From NCBI RefSeq assembly GCF_019145355.1, contig NZ_JAHSTY010000001.1, positions 3,162,001 through 3,226,000 on the forward strand: a stretch of DNA of 64,000 bases, read 5' to 3'. This document shows positions 37,554-47,492 of this stretch, piece by piece (the stretch's first letter is position 1; every line of letters begins with the position of its first letter). The DNA is from Pseudomonas azadiae (GTDB lineage: Bacteria; Pseudomonadota; Gammaproteobacteria; Pseudomonadales; Pseudomonadaceae). The notes under the pieces are model-generated. The model was not told where the DNA came from, made no database searches, and saw nothing but the letters and a program-made list of their open reading frames with translations. The position numbers were made by a program, and so were the translations under genes.

Positions 37554-37650
37554 GGGGCAATACTACCGACGGATTGATCAGTGTTTAGACTAGGCGCGAC
37601 AAAGCGTCGCGTCTAATCGCCAGTACTGATCTACCGATAGATGACGTCGA

Positions 37651-38538
37651 TCAAGGCGCAGTTTGCGATTTCTGATACAGCGCAAAACACGCTTCCGCCA
37701 ACGCTGAGCGCGGCGCGCTGCGACGCATGATCAGCCCCAGGCGCGCGAGGGTCTGGGCGTTTTCAATCGGCTGCAGACGCAAGTGCTCGGTGAGCGCATC
37801 CAGCCCGCCGTCCAGCGGCATCACCGCGCAGCAAAGTCCGCCATGCACGGCTTGTAATAACTGATGGACGGCATCGGTCTGCAGCAGCGGCTGCGGGTGG
37901 AGGCCGCGGCTGTGGAAGTTATGGTCGATGGATTGGCGAAAGTGCATGCCGCTGGTGAGCATGCCCAGAGGCAGTTCAATCAACGCTTCCCAGCTCAGCG
38001 GCGTATCACCGAAGCTGAAGAAGCGCTGGTCGTAGAGCAAGCCCATGCGCGTTTCGCCCAGGGCCAGCGAGTCGAAGCGCTCGTTGTCCAGGCGCTCCAG
38101 ATAGGACACGCCCAGGTCCAGTCGATTGCTCGCCAGTTGCTCCAGAATCTGCTCGGAGCTGAGGGCCGACAGCTCGAAGCGCAGGCTGGGGTGCTCTTTA
38201 TGCAGCTGCTGCATCAGCGCCAAAGGATCGAAACTCGACAGCGGCACCACACCCAGGCGCAACGTCCCTACCAGATTGCCACGACACGCCGCCGCCTCGG
38301 CCTGCAAGCCGTCATAGGCCGCCAGCACCGTACGCGCCCACGCCAGCACCCGTTCGCCGGGCGCGGTAAAGCCTTCAAAGCGCTGGCCGCGATTGACCAG
38401 CGGCAAATCCAACTCTTCTTCAAGGCTGCGCAGGCGCATGGATAACGTCGGCTGGGTGATATGACAACGCGCCGCCGCCTGGCCGAAGTGACGGGTTTCG
38501 TCGAGGGCGATGAGGAATTTCAGCTGTTTGATGTCCAT
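37651..38538 (-). CDS. LysR-family transcriptional regulator
   Basis: A 295-residue LysR regulator: N-terminal helix-turn-helix ([27 protein letters not shown], about residues 17-43) and a binding domain from about residue 92. The DNA-binding region resembles the CysB/OxyR-like cluster. It precedes fdhD in the same orientation and may control the fdhD-molybdoenzyme pair. The effector is unknown. Confidence 0.86.
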   Translation of the reverse strand: MDIKQLKFLIALDETRHFGQAAARCHITQPTLSMRLRSLEEELDLPLVNRGQRFEGFTAPGERVLAWARTVLAAYDGLQAEAAACRGNLVGTLRLGVVPLSSFDPLALMQQLHKEHPSLRFELSALSSEQILEQLASNRLDLGVSYLERLDNERFDSLALGETRMGLLYDQRFFSFGDTPLSWEALIELPLGMLTSGMHFRQSIDHNFHSRGLHPQPLLQTDAVHQLLQAVHGGLCCAVMPLDGGLDALTEHLRLQPIENAQTLARLGLIMRRSAPRSALAEACFALYQKSQTAP

Positions 38539-38670
38539 CTTCGCTCCAGGGCTTATTCCAATGGCGGGGGGATTCTAGCGCGTTTGCGTCTTTGCCCGGG
38601 CCGGAACCCAAGTCCACAGGACTGGTCTAGTCTTTGGCATCAGGAACTCACATACCAAGGAGAGCGCACC

Positions 38671-39111
38671 ATGAGTCTTTTAAGCTTTGTTAAGGAAGCC
38701 GGCGAGAAATTGATCGACCTGCTGACGCCGGGTAATGCGAACGCCAGTGAGCAGTTGAAGGAACACGTGGCCAAAGTGGGTCTGGGTAATCCGAATGTGC
38801 AGACCACGGTGGAGGGCGACAAGGTCACCGTGACCGGTGAAGTCGCCACGCAAGAGGAGAAAGAGAAGATTCTGCTGGCGCTGGGCAATATCGCCGGTGT
38901 GGCCAGTGTGGATGACCAGATCACTGTAACGGGGCCGGCTGTGGAGGCTGCGACTTTTGTAGTGGTGAAAAAGGGCGACACGCTGAGTGCTATTTCTCTC
39001 TCGGTGTACGGTAACGCCAATCTGTATAACAAGATTTTCGAGGCGAACAAGCCGCTGTTGTCCCATCCGGACAAGATCTATCCAGGCCAGACGCTGCGTA
39101 TTCCCAAGTAA
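38671..39111 (+). CDS. kbp: BON-LysM protein, potassium-binding protein Kbp
   Basis: A 146-residue soluble protein with a BON domain (about residues 25-90: [19 protein letters not shown]...) and a C-terminal LysM domain ([30 protein letters not shown], about 96-125). This is the YgaU/Kbp arrangement (E. coli 149 residues), a cytoplasmic K+-binding protein induced by salt. AAGGAG lies nine bases before the ATG. A longer in-frame start at 38461 lies within the LysR gene and is rejected. Confidence 0.9.
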   Translation: MSLLSFVKEAGEKLIDLLTPGNANASEQLKEHVAKVGLGNPNVQTTVEGDKVTVTGEVATQEEKEKILLALGNIAGVASVDDQITVTGPAVEAATFVVVKKGDTLSAISLSVYGNANLYNKIFEANKPLLSHPDKIYPGQTLRIPK

Positions 39112-39125
39112 TACGAAGGCCTAAA

Positions 39126-39215
39126 TGTGGGAGCGGGCTTGCTCGGGAAAGCGGTGGACCAGTCACCCAATATATTGACTGACACACTGCTTTCGCGAGC
39201 AAGCCCGCTCCCACA
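39126..39215. repeat. REPIN between convergent kbp and yrfG
   Basis: TGTGGGAGCGGGCTTGCTCG at 39126 is mirrored by CGAGCAAGCCCGCTCCCACA ending 39215; one arm has GGGAA in place of GCGAA. Confidence 0.9.
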
Positions 39216-39220
39216 TTGGG

Positions 39221-39883
39221 TTAGAGTCCGACAATGAGATCTCGGTAATCACCAACCGCTGCGAATTCAGCTGTGTCCTTGGGCCCTTTCTTACTATCCG
39301 GCTCTTTCACCGCCAGCAAATGCCCCACGCCAAAATCCCGTGCACTGCGCAGGATCGGCAAGGTGTCGTCGATAAACAGGCTGCGCGCCGGATCGAAGCC
39401 GATGTCGGCTTGCAGGGCATCCCAGAACTGCGGGTTTTCCTTGGCGAAGCCGTAATCATGGGAGCTGATCAATCGTTCGAAATACGGCGCCAATTCAATG
39501 CGTTCCAGCTTCAATGACAGCGAATCACGATGAGCATTGGTGATCAGGATCACGCGCTTGCCGGCCTTTTTGACCGCCGCCAGAAACGTATCGGCGTCGG
39601 GGCGCAGGGCGATCAGGTGGGCGGTCTCCAGCTTGAGTTCGCGCACCGGGATGTTCAGTTCCGTGCTCCAGAAATCCAGGCAATACCATTGCAACTGTCC
39701 GGCGTTACGCTCGAACAGCGGTTGCAACTCCATCTCGGCCATGGCGCGGCTTACCCCGTGCAGCTCGGCGTAACGCTGGGGCAGGTGCTCCATCCAGAAG
39801 TGGTTGTCGTAATGCAGGTCGAGCAGGGTGCCGTCCATGTCCAGCAGGACGGTATCGATGGCGTGCCAGGGCAAAGAGGGCAT
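39221..39883 (-). CDS. yrfG: GMP/IMP nucleotidase YrfG
   Basis: A 220-residue HAD hydrolase that removes phosphate from GMP and IMP. Motif I LLDMDGTLLDLHYDN (about residues 13-27), motif II LITNAHRD, Lys in the cap, and motif IV FIDDTLPIL are present. The stop is six bases from a REPIN arm. It is divergent from nudE, as in many gamma-proteobacteria. Confidence 0.9.
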   Translation of the reverse strand: MPSLPWHAIDTVLLDMDGTLLDLHYDNHFWMEHLPQRYAELHGVSRAMAEMELQPLFERNAGQLQWYCLDFWSTELNIPVRELKLETAHLIALRPDADTFLAAVKKAGKRVILITNAHRDSLSLKLERIELAPYFERLISSHDYGFAKENPQFWDALQADIGFDPARSLFIDDTLPILRSARDFGVGHLLAVKEPDSKKGPKDTAEFAAVGDYRDLIVGL

Positions 39884-39970
39884 GGGGTGTTCTCATGTAA
39901 GTAAAGATATCCGACACAGACAATCGGAAAAGCCACGGTATAGTAACCCGATCACGCCAAGGAGCCGCTT

Positions 39971-40537
39971 ATGCGCCAGAAACCCACCGTCCTCGCTCGC
40001 GAAATAGTCGCCAGTAGCCGTTTGTTCCGCGTGGAGGAAGTGCAATTGCGCTTTTCCAATGGCGTTGAACGGACCTACGAGCGCCTGGTGGGCCGCGGTG
40101 CCGGCTATGGCGCGGTGATGATCGTGGCGATGATCGATACGGACCATGCGTTGCTGGTGGAAGAGTACTGCGGCGGGACCGACGAATATGAAGTGTCCTT
40201 GCCCAAGGGCCTGATCGAACCTGGCGAGGACGTGCTGGCGGCGGCGAACCGCGAACTCAAGGAAGAGGCCGGCTACGGCGCGCGGCAGTTGGAGCACCTC
40301 ACTGAGCTCTCGCTGTCGCCTGGCTACATGAGTCAGAAAATCCAGGTGGTATTGGCCACCGACCTCTATGAAGAACGCCTTGAAGGCGATGAGCCTGAGC
40401 CGATGCGTGTGGAGCGGGTGAACCTGCGTGAGCTGTCGATGCTCGCGCAAAACGCGCAATTCAGCGAAGGCCGCGCCCTGGCCGCGCTGTACCTGGTACG
40501 AGACCTGTTGATCCAGCGAGGAGCGTTTAGCGCATGA
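39971..40537 (+). CDS. nudE: ADP-compounds hydrolase NudE
   Basis: A 188-residue Nudix hydrolase acting on ADP-ribose, Ap3A and NADH. The Nudix box GLIEPGEDVLAAANRELKEE followed by AGYG (about residues 80-103) is complete. AAGGAG lies seven bases before the ATG. The stop overlaps the cysQ start as ATGA, so the two are coupled. Confidence 0.92.
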   Translation: MRQKPTVLAREIVASSRLFRVEEVQLRFSNGVERTYERLVGRGAGYGAVMIVAMIDTDHALLVEEYCGGTDEYEVSLPKGLIEPGEDVLAAANRELKEEAGYGARQLEHLTELSLSPGYMSQKIQVVLATDLYEERLEGDEPEPMRVERVNLRELSMLAQNAQFSEGRALAALYLVRDLLIQRGAFSA

Positions 40538-41370
40538 GCGAACTGTTTCTGGGCCACCCGTTTATAGCCCCTGTGATTGAGCTGGCACGCCAGGCCGGCG
40601 AAGTGATAATGCCGTACTGGCGAGCCGACGTGGCCGTGACCTCCAAGGCGGACGATTCGCCGGTAACAGCGGCTGACCTGGCGGCTCATCATCTGATCCT
40701 GGCGGGCTTGACCGCGCTGGATCCGAGCATTGCGGTGTTGTCCGAGGAGGATGCCGACATCGACCAGAGCGTGCGCGCCGGCTGGCAACGCTGGTGGTTG
40801 GTGGACCCGCTGGATGGCACCAAGGAATTTATCGCCGGCAGCGAAGAATTTACCGTCAACATCGCCCTGATCGAGCAGGGCCGCGTGGTGTTCGGCGTGG
40901 TCTCGATGCCTACCAGTGGCCGCTGCTACTTCGGTGGCGCGGGTCTGGGTGCCTGGCGCTCCGATGTGAATGAAGCGCCCAAGCAGATTCAAGTGCGCGA
41001 AGCGCCGGCCGCTGGCGAGTCATTTACCGTGGTGGCCAGTCGTCGGCATACCAGCCCGGAGCAGGAGCGTTTGCTCGATGGGTTGAGCGAGGGTCTGGGC
41101 GCGTTGAAGCTGGCCAATATTGGCAGTTCCTTGAAGTTCTGCCTGTTGGCCGAGGGCAGTGCCGATTGTTATCCGCGTCTGGCGCCGACTTCACAATGGG
41201 ACACGGCAGCCGCCCAGGGCGTGCTGGAAGGCGCGGGCGGCGAAGTGCTGGAGTTGAGCGGCGAGCCGTTCAGCTACCCGGCGCGGGAATCGTTGTTGAA
41301 TCCGTTCTTTTTGGCGTTGCCGGCGAAGGCGGTGTGGCGTGAAAGGTTGCTGAGCCTGGCGCGTTCCTGA
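40534..41370 (+). CDS. cysQ: 3'(2'),5'-bisphosphate nucleotidase CysQ
   Basis: A 278-residue inositol-monophosphatase-fold enzyme that converts PAP to AMP, clearing a by-product of sulfate assimilation. Metal-site motifs are intact: SEED (VLSEEDADI, about residue 71), WLVDPLDGTKEF (about 89-100), and WDTAAAQGVLEGAGG (about 224-238). It is translationally coupled to nudE. Confidence 0.93.
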   Translation: MSELFLGHPFIAPVIELARQAGEVIMPYWRADVAVTSKADDSPVTAADLAAHHLILAGLTALDPSIAVLSEEDADIDQSVRAGWQRWWLVDPLDGTKEFIAGSEEFTVNIALIEQGRVVFGVVSMPTSGRCYFGGAGLGAWRSDVNEAPKQIQVREAPAAGESFTVVASRRHTSPEQERLLDGLSEGLGALKLANIGSSLKFCLLAEGSADCYPRLAPTSQWDTAAAQGVLEGAGGEVLELSGEPFSYPARESLLNPFFLALPAKAVWRERLLSLARS

Positions 41371-41387
41371 GTCCAACATAAACCTCA

Positions 41388-41476
41388 TGTGGGAGCTGGC
41401 TTGCCTGCGATAGCGGTCTGACAGTCACAGTCTCAGTGACTGATACTCCGCTATCGCAGGCAAGCCAGCTCCCACA
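41388..41476. repeat. REPIN between convergent cysQ and thioesterase gene
   Basis: TGTGGGAGCTGGCTTGCCTG at 41388 is mirrored by CAGGCAAGCCAGCTCCCACA ending 41476, a near-perfect pair. Confidence 0.92.
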
Positions 41477-41497
41477 TTTAGTTTTGTGTGGTGGTTG

Positions 41498-41983
41498 CTA
41501 GCGGTGCAGGACGTATTGGCCGCTGAAGGCCACGGCCTTCTCCTCACTGCCCTCATTCACTATCCACGTTGCCAACACCAGCCGTGCTCGGCCATAGCGC
41601 TTGTAGGTCGCCAAAAAGCGCTTCCACAGCTTTTCCTCGGGCGCCGCGCAAATGGCCGTGGCATCCCGCGTCACCGGCAGCGGATAACTGATCTGCCCCT
41701 CCTGGATCACAATATGCCCGTCTTCAATCCCCTCTTCGCGCAACTGCAAATGCAGCCAGCCCCAACCCGCCAGCACCGCGCCGCAATACAGGCTGCCGCC
41801 GAACATGGTGCTCTTGTGGTTGATATTGGCTTGCAAGGGCAGGTGCAGCTGCAATTGGCCGTGGTGCCAGTCGAGCACCTTGAGGCCCATTTCTCGGGTG
41901 AGGGGGATGTCGTGGTGCAGGATGGATTCCAGGTAACGGCTGTCGCGGCTCATGGCGGCCTCTTGGCGGGTGGGAGCGGTCAT
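41498..41983 (-). CDS. YiiD C-terminal-type thioesterase
   Basis: A 161-residue hotdog protein like the C-terminal half of E. coli YiiD. NINHKSTMFGGSLYCGAVLAGWGWLHLQLRE (about residues 53-84) is the family block. The ATG overlaps the dctD stop as ATGA, so it is the last gene of a long minus-strand array. The substrate is unknown. Confidence 0.85.
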   Translation of the reverse strand: MTAPTRQEAAMSRDSRYLESILHHDIPLTREMGLKVLDWHHGQLQLHLPLQANINHKSTMFGGSLYCGAVLAGWGWLHLQLREEGIEDGHIVIQEGQISYPLPVTRDATAICAAPEEKLWKRFLATYKRYGRARLVLATWIVNEGSEEKAVAFSGQYVLHR

Positions 41984-43356
41984 TCGTCATCGCCGCTTTG
42001 GTTGGCGAAGTTCAGGCCATGCTTGCGCAGTTTGTCATGCAGCGTCTTGCGCGGTACGCCCAAGGCTTCGGCCAGGCTGCGCATGGAACTGTGCGGGCGG
42101 GTCAACTCGGCGGCGATCAGGCTCTTTTCGAACTGCTCGACCTGTTCGCTCAGACCGCCCTGCGTGGAGGTCAGCACACCGGCCGAAGGATTGTCCGGGG
42201 TAGCGTCCAAGGCCAGCTCCAGGCCCAGGGCGAAGCGTTCGGCTGCGTTCTGCAATTCACGCACATTGCCCGGCCAGCTGTGGCGCAGCAGCAACGCGCG
42301 CTGGCCAGGTTGCAGTTCATGCAGCGGCAGGCCGTGGCGGCTGCTGGCCTCATCGGCGAAGTGCTGGAACAGCATCAACGCATCTTCGCCGCGCTCGCGC
42401 AGCGGTGGAATGCGCAACGGTGCGACGTTGAGGCGGTAATACAAGTCGGCGCGGAAGCGGCCCTGGTCGGCGGCCTGGCGCAAGTCTTCCTTGGTCGCAG
42501 CGATAATGCGGATATCCAGCGGAATCAACTGATTGCCGCCCAGGCGCTCGACCACCCGCTCCTGCAGCAGGCGCAAGAGCTTGACCTGTACATCCAGGCT
42601 CATGCTTTCGATTTCATCAAGGAACAACGTGCCGCCGTTGGCGAACTCGAACTTGCCGATACGGCGTTTCTGCGCGCCGGTAAACGCGCCCGGCTCATGC
42701 CCGAACAGCTCGCTTTCGACCACGGACTCGGCCAACGCCCCGGCGTTGATCGCCACGAACGGCCCGCTGCGCCGGCTCGACAAATCATGCAGGGCACGAG
42801 CGACGACTTCTTTGCCGGCACCGGTTTCGCCGAGGATCAGCACATCGGCGCGGGTGGCGGCCAGCGCGCCGATCTGTTCGCGCAGGCGCAGCATCTGCGG
42901 CGAGTGGCCCACCAGGCGTGTGCTCAATTGCTGGCGATCGCTGAGCGCCAGGCGCAGGCTGCGGTTGTCCAGCACCAGGCGGCGCAGGGCCAGGGCGCGG
43001 CGCACGCTGTCGAGCAGGGCGTCGCTGGCGAAAGGTTTTTCCAGGAAATCATAGGCGCCGGCGCGCATGGCCTGTACCGCCAGCGGCACGTCGCCATGGC
43101 CGGTGATCAACAGCACCGGCAGGTCCGGGTCCTGGCCGTGCAGTTCGGCCAGCAGCTCCAGCCCGTCCATGCCGGGCATGCGGATGTCGCTGACCACCAC
43201 CCCAGGCCAATCCCGCGACAGACGCGCGGTCAGGCCGGCGGCTTCGCCCAGGGTAAGGACTTTCAGCCCGGCCAGGTCCAGGGTCTGGCACAGGGCCTGA
43301 CGCAAGTGTGGATCGTCGTCGATCAACACCACCTGAATCTGGTTATCGATACTCAT
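41980..43356 (-). CDS. dctD: C4-dicarboxylate response regulator DctD (sigma-54 activator)
   Basis: A 458-residue activator of sigma-54 promoters. The receiver domain has phospho-acceptor Asp57 (VVSDIRMPG). The AAA+ domain has Walker A GETGAGKE, the GAFTGA sigma-54 contact loop (about residue 220) and Walker B GGTLFLDEIE. A Fis-type helix-turn-helix closes it (SMRSLAEALGVPRKTLHDKLRKHGL). It overlaps dctB by four bases. In P. aeruginosa the dctB-dctD pair sits next to rml genes as here and drives dicarboxylate transport; no dctPQM or dctA is inside this window. Confidence 0.9.
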   Translation of the reverse strand: MSIDNQIQVVLIDDDPHLRQALCQTLDLAGLKVLTLGEAAGLTARLSRDWPGVVVSDIRMPGMDGLELLAELHGQDPDLPVLLITGHGDVPLAVQAMRAGAYDFLEKPFASDALLDSVRRALALRRLVLDNRSLRLALSDRQQLSTRLVGHSPQMLRLREQIGALAATRADVLILGETGAGKEVVARALHDLSSRRSGPFVAINAGALAESVVESELFGHEPGAFTGAQKRRIGKFEFANGGTLFLDEIESMSLDVQVKLLRLLQERVVERLGGNQLIPLDIRIIAATKEDLRQAADQGRFRADLYYRLNVAPLRIPPLRERGEDALMLFQHFADEASSRHGLPLHELQPGQRALLLRHSWPGNVRELQNAAERFALGLELALDATPDNPSAGVLTSTQGGLSEQVEQFEKSLIAAELTRPHSSMRSLAEALGVPRKTLHDKLRKHGLNFANQSGDDE

Positions 43357-45161
43357 ACACTGCGGTCCTCGGACGGTTGCAGACTGACGCCCGGCGAGCC
43401 GGCACGCAATTTCAAGGTTAATAGCGCGCCGCCTTCCTTGTGGTTGGCAAACAGCAATTCGCCGCCAAACGCGCGCATCAGGGTGTCACAGATCGCCAGC
43501 CCCAACCCCAGGCCCTGGGTGCGGGTCTTAGTGGTGTAAAACGGCTCGCTGGCGCGGCCCAGGGCTTCCATGCAAAAGCCCGGGCCGTTGTCGCGAATGT
43601 ACAGGTTGACGCCCTGTTCGGTGGTTTGGGCACTCAGCCAGAGTTTACGCGGCGGGCCTTTTTCGGTCAGCGCGTCGAGGGCGTTGGCCAGCAGGTTGCC
43701 CAGTACCTGGCGCAAGCGCGTTTCCCCAGCCTGTACCCACAAGGTGGCCTCGGGCAAATCGCGGATCAGCTCCACCTCCATTGCCCGGCGCCGCTTGGCC
43801 AGCAACGCCAGGGCATCGTCCAGCGCCGGTTGCAGGGCCACGCTCTCCGGCGCATGCCGATCGCGGCGAGCGAAGGCGCGCAGGTGGGCGATGATCGAGG
43901 CCATGCGCCCGGTCAGTTCGCTGATCAGCTTGAGATTGCCTCGAGCATCGCTGGTGCGCTCGTGGTCGAGTAAAATTTCAGCGTTTTCCGCATAACTGCG
44001 AATCGCCGCCAGCGGCTGGTTGAGTTCGTGGCTGATACTCGCCGACATGGTGCCCAGTGCCGACAATTTGCCCGCCTGCACCAGGTCGTCCTGGGCGCGT
44101 ACCAGCTCCTGCTGGGCGTGCTCGCGTTCCAATACTTCCTGTTTCAGGCGGCGGTTGAGGCCTTCCAGGTCACTGGTCCGCTCGATCACCCGCGCTTCCA
44201 GCTCGCGGCGCGCCTTGGCTTCGAAGGCGATACGGTCCAGGTAATGACGGCGGCGTTGCATCATCAAGCCCAGCAACAGCATCAACACCAGCAGAGTGGC
44301 GCCGCCCACCGCCACCACGGTGCGCACCGGACGGTTGATCAGCGAGCGCGGCGCAAGAATCTCCACGTTCCAGCCGGTCTCGGCGATGGCGGTGGATTGG
44401 CGCAGCCAGGCGCTGCTGCTCAGGCTCAGTGGCTGCGGGTCGCGGGTCGGGTAGGGCTGGATGGCGATGATGGCGCGGCGCTCTTCGGCGGTCAGCGGCC
44501 GGGTGGCGCGGAATCGCCATTGCGGGCGCGAGGTGAGAATCACCACGCCGTTATGGTCGGTGACCAGCAGTTGTTCCGGGGTGTTGCCCCACAGGCTTTC
44601 GGTGTGGTCCAGGTCGACCTTCACCACCAGCACGCCGATGATGGTATCGCCATCGCGCACGGCGGCGGCGAAGAAGTAGCCGCGTTTGGCCGAGGTGGTA
44701 CCCAACCCGAAAAACCGCCCCAGGCGCCCGGCCATGGCTTCGCTGAAATAGGGCCGGAACGAGAAGTTGCGCCCGACGAAGCTGTCTTGTTTATCCCAAT
44801 TGGAGGCGGCGAGGGTCTTGCCGTGGGTGTCCATCAGGTACATCACCTCAACCCCGGCCTGGGCGGCGACGTCCTTGAGCAGCAGGTTGGCGTTGACCAG
44901 GTTGGTGCTGACCTGGGGCGCGTCCAGTGCGGTGCGCAGGGCCGGCAAGTCGCCGAGGATTTGCGGCAACACTTCATAGCGGTGCAGGGTGCCGAGCAGG
45001 TTGGCGACGTACAGGTCGAGGGTCTGGCGGTTCTGCCCGGCCAGTTCGCTGCGGTAATAGCGCTCGGCCAGGTGCTCCAGCGGCCACAACAGCGGTGCCA
45101 GGCACAACGCCAACAGGGCGAGGCTGCGCCAGCGGGGTCTACGCGGGAGGGGTGGAGTCAT
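43353..45161 (-). CDS. dctB: C4-dicarboxylate sensor kinase DctB
   Basis: A 602-residue sensor kinase. Two membrane segments (about residues 12-30 and 290-308) enclose a periplasmic double-Cache sensor domain, followed by a coiled-coil linker (RRELEARVIERTSDLEGLNRRL) and a kinase core: His in SASISHELNQPLAAIRS, N box LGNLLANALDAL, G box TQGLGLGLAI. It senses dicarboxylates and phosphorylates DctD. It starts 37 bp after the rmlD stop, with a strong hairpin in between. Confidence 0.9.
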   Translation of the reverse strand: MTPPLPRRPRWRSLALLALCLAPLLWPLEHLAERYYRSELAGQNRQTLDLYVANLLGTLHRYEVLPQILGDLPALRTALDAPQVSTNLVNANLLLKDVAAQAGVEVMYLMDTHGKTLAASNWDKQDSFVGRNFSFRPYFSEAMAGRLGRFFGLGTTSAKRGYFFAAAVRDGDTIIGVLVVKVDLDHTESLWGNTPEQLLVTDHNGVVILTSRPQWRFRATRPLTAEERRAIIAIQPYPTRDPQPLSLSSSAWLRQSTAIAETGWNVEILAPRSLINRPVRTVVAVGGATLLVLMLLLGLMMQRRRHYLDRIAFEAKARRELEARVIERTSDLEGLNRRLKQEVLEREHAQQELVRAQDDLVQAGKLSALGTMSASISHELNQPLAAIRSYAENAEILLDHERTSDARGNLKLISELTGRMASIIAHLRAFARRDRHAPESVALQPALDDALALLAKRRRAMEVELIRDLPEATLWVQAGETRLRQVLGNLLANALDALTEKGPPRKLWLSAQTTEQGVNLYIRDNGPGFCMEALGRASEPFYTTKTRTQGLGLGLAICDTLMRAFGGELLFANHKEGGALLTLKLRAGSPGVSLQPSEDRSV

Positions 45162-45170
45162 GGGAGTCGG

Positions 45171-45190
45171 GCGCCTGTGGGTACAGGCGC
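45171..45190 (-). terminator. Perfect hairpin between rmlD and dctB, no T tract
   Basis: GCGCCTGT and ACAGGCGC pair perfectly around a four-base loop in the 36 bp between rmlD and dctB. It has no T tract on the minus strand, so it may be an attenuator or RNA-stability element rather than a full terminator. Confidence 0.5.
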
Positions 45191-45197
45191 ATTATGC

Positions 45198-46079
45198 CTA
45201 GTGCTGCCCGGCAAGACACTCGCGCAATGCGTCTTGCCACTGCGGCTGGCTGACGTGCCATTGCTGCTGCAGGCGGCTGCAATCGAGGCGCGAGTTCAGT
45301 GGGCGCTGGGCGGGCGTCGGGTAGGCGCTGGAGGGGATCGGCTCCAATTCGGCGCAGGCTTTGCCCTGCTCGCGCAGTTGCTCGCCGATGGCCGTGGCAA
45401 AACCGAACCACGAGGTTTCGCCCTGGGCGGTCAGGTGATAGATACCCCATGCCCCCGGCTCACCGGCGCGCCAGCGCTCGATCAACGCACGGGTGCTGTC
45501 AGCGATACTGCCGGCCCAGGTCGGCGCGCCGATCTGGTCGGCGACGATGCGTATCTGCGGCTTTTCCTGCAGCAGACGTTGCATGGTCAGCAGGAAGTTC
45601 TTGCCGTGGCTCGCGTAGACCCAACTGGTGCGCAGGATCAAGTACTTGCCGCCCACGGCCGCAATCGCCTGCTCGCCCGCCAGTTTGCTCTGGCCATAAA
45701 CGCCCAGCGGGTTCGGCGCATCGGCTTCGGTGTAGGGCGCCGGCTTGCTGCCGTCGAACACGTAGTCGGTAGAGTAATGGATCAGCGGGATACCCAGGGC
45801 CTTGGCTTCTTCGGCGAGCACGCCGGGGCCAATGGCATTGATCGCAAACGCCAGGTCAGGCTCGCTTTCGGCTTGATCGACAGCAGTATGAGCGGCAGCG
45901 TTGATGATCAGGTCGGGGCGGTGCGCGCGGATTTGCCGGCGGATCTGCTCGGGGTCGGCCAGGTCGAGTCGGTCACGGCCCAGCACGATGAGTTCGCCCA
46001 GGCCTTGGAGGCGTTGTTGCAGTTCACGGGAGAGTTGGCCGTGTTGGCCGGTGATGAGGATTTTCAACTGTGCCGTCAT
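45198..46079 (-). CDS. rmlD: dTDP-4-dehydrorhamnose reductase
   Basis: A 293-residue SDR that makes dTDP-L-rhamnose, the last of four steps. ITGQHGQLSRELQQRL (nucleotide-binding, residues 8-23), YSTDYVFDGSKPAPYTE and NPLGVYGQSKLAGE with the catalytic YxxxK are present. It overlaps rmlC by four bases. Rhamnose feeds lipopolysaccharide core and O-antigen. Confidence 0.95.
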   Translation of the reverse strand: MTAQLKILITGQHGQLSRELQQRLQGLGELIVLGRDRLDLADPEQIRRQIRAHRPDLIINAAAHTAVDQAESEPDLAFAINAIGPGVLAEEAKALGIPLIHYSTDYVFDGSKPAPYTEADAPNPLGVYGQSKLAGEQAIAAVGGKYLILRTSWVYASHGKNFLLTMQRLLQEKPQIRIVADQIGAPTWAGSIADSTRALIERWRAGEPGAWGIYHLTAQGETSWFGFATAIGEQLREQGKACAELEPIPSSAYPTPAQRPLNSRLDCSRLQQQWHVSQPQWQDALRECLAGQH

Positions 46080-46621
46080 GGAAACAGATCCGCGTCTCTG
46101 AGGTTTTTACCGTGTTGATCCCTGGCGGATAAGGTCGGGGGACCGTTGAGCTGCCAATCGATATTGAGCTCTGGATCGTCCCAGCAAATACAGCGTTCGG
46201 CAGCGGGTGTGTAGTAATCGGTCGTTTTGTAGAGAAACTCGGCGTACTCGCTAAGCACTACAAAACCGTGGGCGAACCCAGGGGGGATCCACAGCTGGCG
46301 ACTATTATCCGCCGACAGCCGCACTCCGGCCCATTTGCCAAATGCCGGTGAGCTGCGACGGATGTCGACGGCCACATCCAGCACTTCACCCGCGGTAACA
46401 CGCACCAGCTTGCCCTGGGCGTGCTCGACTTGATAATGCAGGCCTCTCAACACGCCCTGTTGCGAGCGTGAATGATTGTCCTGCACAAATTGCTGTTGCA
46501 GCCCGGTGGCTTTGGCAAAGTCCCGGGCATTGAAACTCTCATAGAAAAAACCGCGTTCATCGCCAAAAACCTTCGGCTCGATGATCAATACACCGGGCAA
46601 CTCAGTGGCGGATACATTCAT
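46076..46621 (-). CDS. rmlC: dTDP-4-dehydrorhamnose 3,5-epimerase
   Basis: A 181-residue cupin epimerase. [33 protein letters not shown] (with catalytic His) and [26 protein letters not shown] (with catalytic Tyr) are the family blocks. The ATG at 46621 overlaps the last 20 bases of rmlA, with AGGGGAT upstream; an extended frame to 46675 is rejected. Confidence 0.95.
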   Translation of the reverse strand: MNVSATELPGVLIIEPKVFGDERGFFYESFNARDFAKATGLQQQFVQDNHSRSQQGVLRGLHYQVEHAQGKLVRVTAGEVLDVAVDIRRSSPAFGKWAGVRLSADNSRQLWIPPGFAHGFVVLSEYAEFLYKTTDYYTPAAERCICWDDPELNIDWQLNGPPTLSARDQHGKNLRDADLFP

Positions 46622-47492
46622 ATGGATTATCCCCTGCGAGGGTGAGCAAGTATTGACCATAGCCGGTCTTGCCAAAATATCTTGCGCGCTCTAGCAATTG
46701 TTCACGATCAATCCAGCGGCTCTGGTAGGCAATTTCCTCCAGGCACGCCACTTTCAGGCCTTGGCGATGTTCGATGGTTTGCACATACAGCGAGGCTTCC
46801 AGCAAGCTGTCGTGGGTGCCTGTATCGAGCCAGGCGAAGCCCCGGCCGAACCGCTCCACATGCAGATCGCCGCGCTTGAGATAGGCGTTGTTAATGTCTG
46901 TAATTTCCAGCTCGCCTCGGGGCGAAGGTTTGACTGCTTTGGCGATTTCGATCACATCGTTGTCGTAGAAGTACAAACCGGTTACTGCATACGGTGACTT
47001 CGGCTTGAGAGGCTTCTCTTCAATGGAGAGGGCCCGGCCATCCTTGTCGAAGTCGATCACGCCAAAACGCTCCGGGTCCTTGACCCAGTAACCGAATACC
47101 GTCGCGCCGGACGGGCGTTTCGCAGCCGCACGCAGTTGGTCGCCAAAGTACTGACCATGAAAAACGTTATCACCCAGGATCAGACACACTGGATCCTCGC
47201 CGATAAATTCCTCACCAATTATGAAGGCTTGGGCCAGGCCATCCGGAGACGGCTGCTGCGCATAGCTGAATCGGACGCCAAACTGGCTGCCATCTCCGAG
47301 CAGGTTGCGGTACTGCGGCAAATCCACCGGGGTGGAAATGACCAGAATGTCCTTGATCCCCGCCAGCATCAGCACCGAAATCGGGTAATAGATCATCGGC
47401 TTGTCATACACCGGCAGCAGTTGCTTGGACACGCCCAGGGTAATGGGGTGCAAACGGGTGCCTGAGCCGCCCGCCAATACGATTCCTTTCAT
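46602..47492 (-). CDS. rmlA: Glucose-1-phosphate thymidylyltransferase
   Basis: A 296-residue nucleotidyltransferase that makes dTDP-glucose, the first rhamnose step. The signature [23 protein letters not shown] begins at residue 3; the catalytic metal region [10 protein letters not shown] and [15 protein letters not shown] follow. It overlaps rmlB by four bases (ATGA). Confidence 0.96.
   Translation of the reverse strand: MKGIVLAGGSGTRLHPITLGVSKQLLPVYDKPMIYYPISVLMLAGIKDILVISTPVDLPQYRNLLGDGSQFGVRFSYAQQPSPDGLAQAFIIGEEFIGEDPVCLILGDNVFHGQYFGDQLRAAAKRPSGATVFGYWVKDPERFGVIDFDKDGRALSIEEKPLKPKSPYAVTGLYFYDNDVIEIAKAVKPSPRGELEITDINNAYLKRGDLHVERFGRGFAWLDTGTHDSLLEASLYVQTIEHRQGLKVACLEEIAYQSRWIDREQLLERARYFGKTGYGQYLLTLAGDNPYECIRH

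Noticed and set aside
19146..41476. REPIN stems as dedicated intrinsic terminators
   Set aside because: They lie at many gene ends and may influence 3' ends, but they lack T tracts, so I list them only as repeats.
44028..46118. 696-codon plus-strand frame opposite dctB and rmlD
   Set aside because: It spans two well-supported genes and their junction; no domain or start signal.
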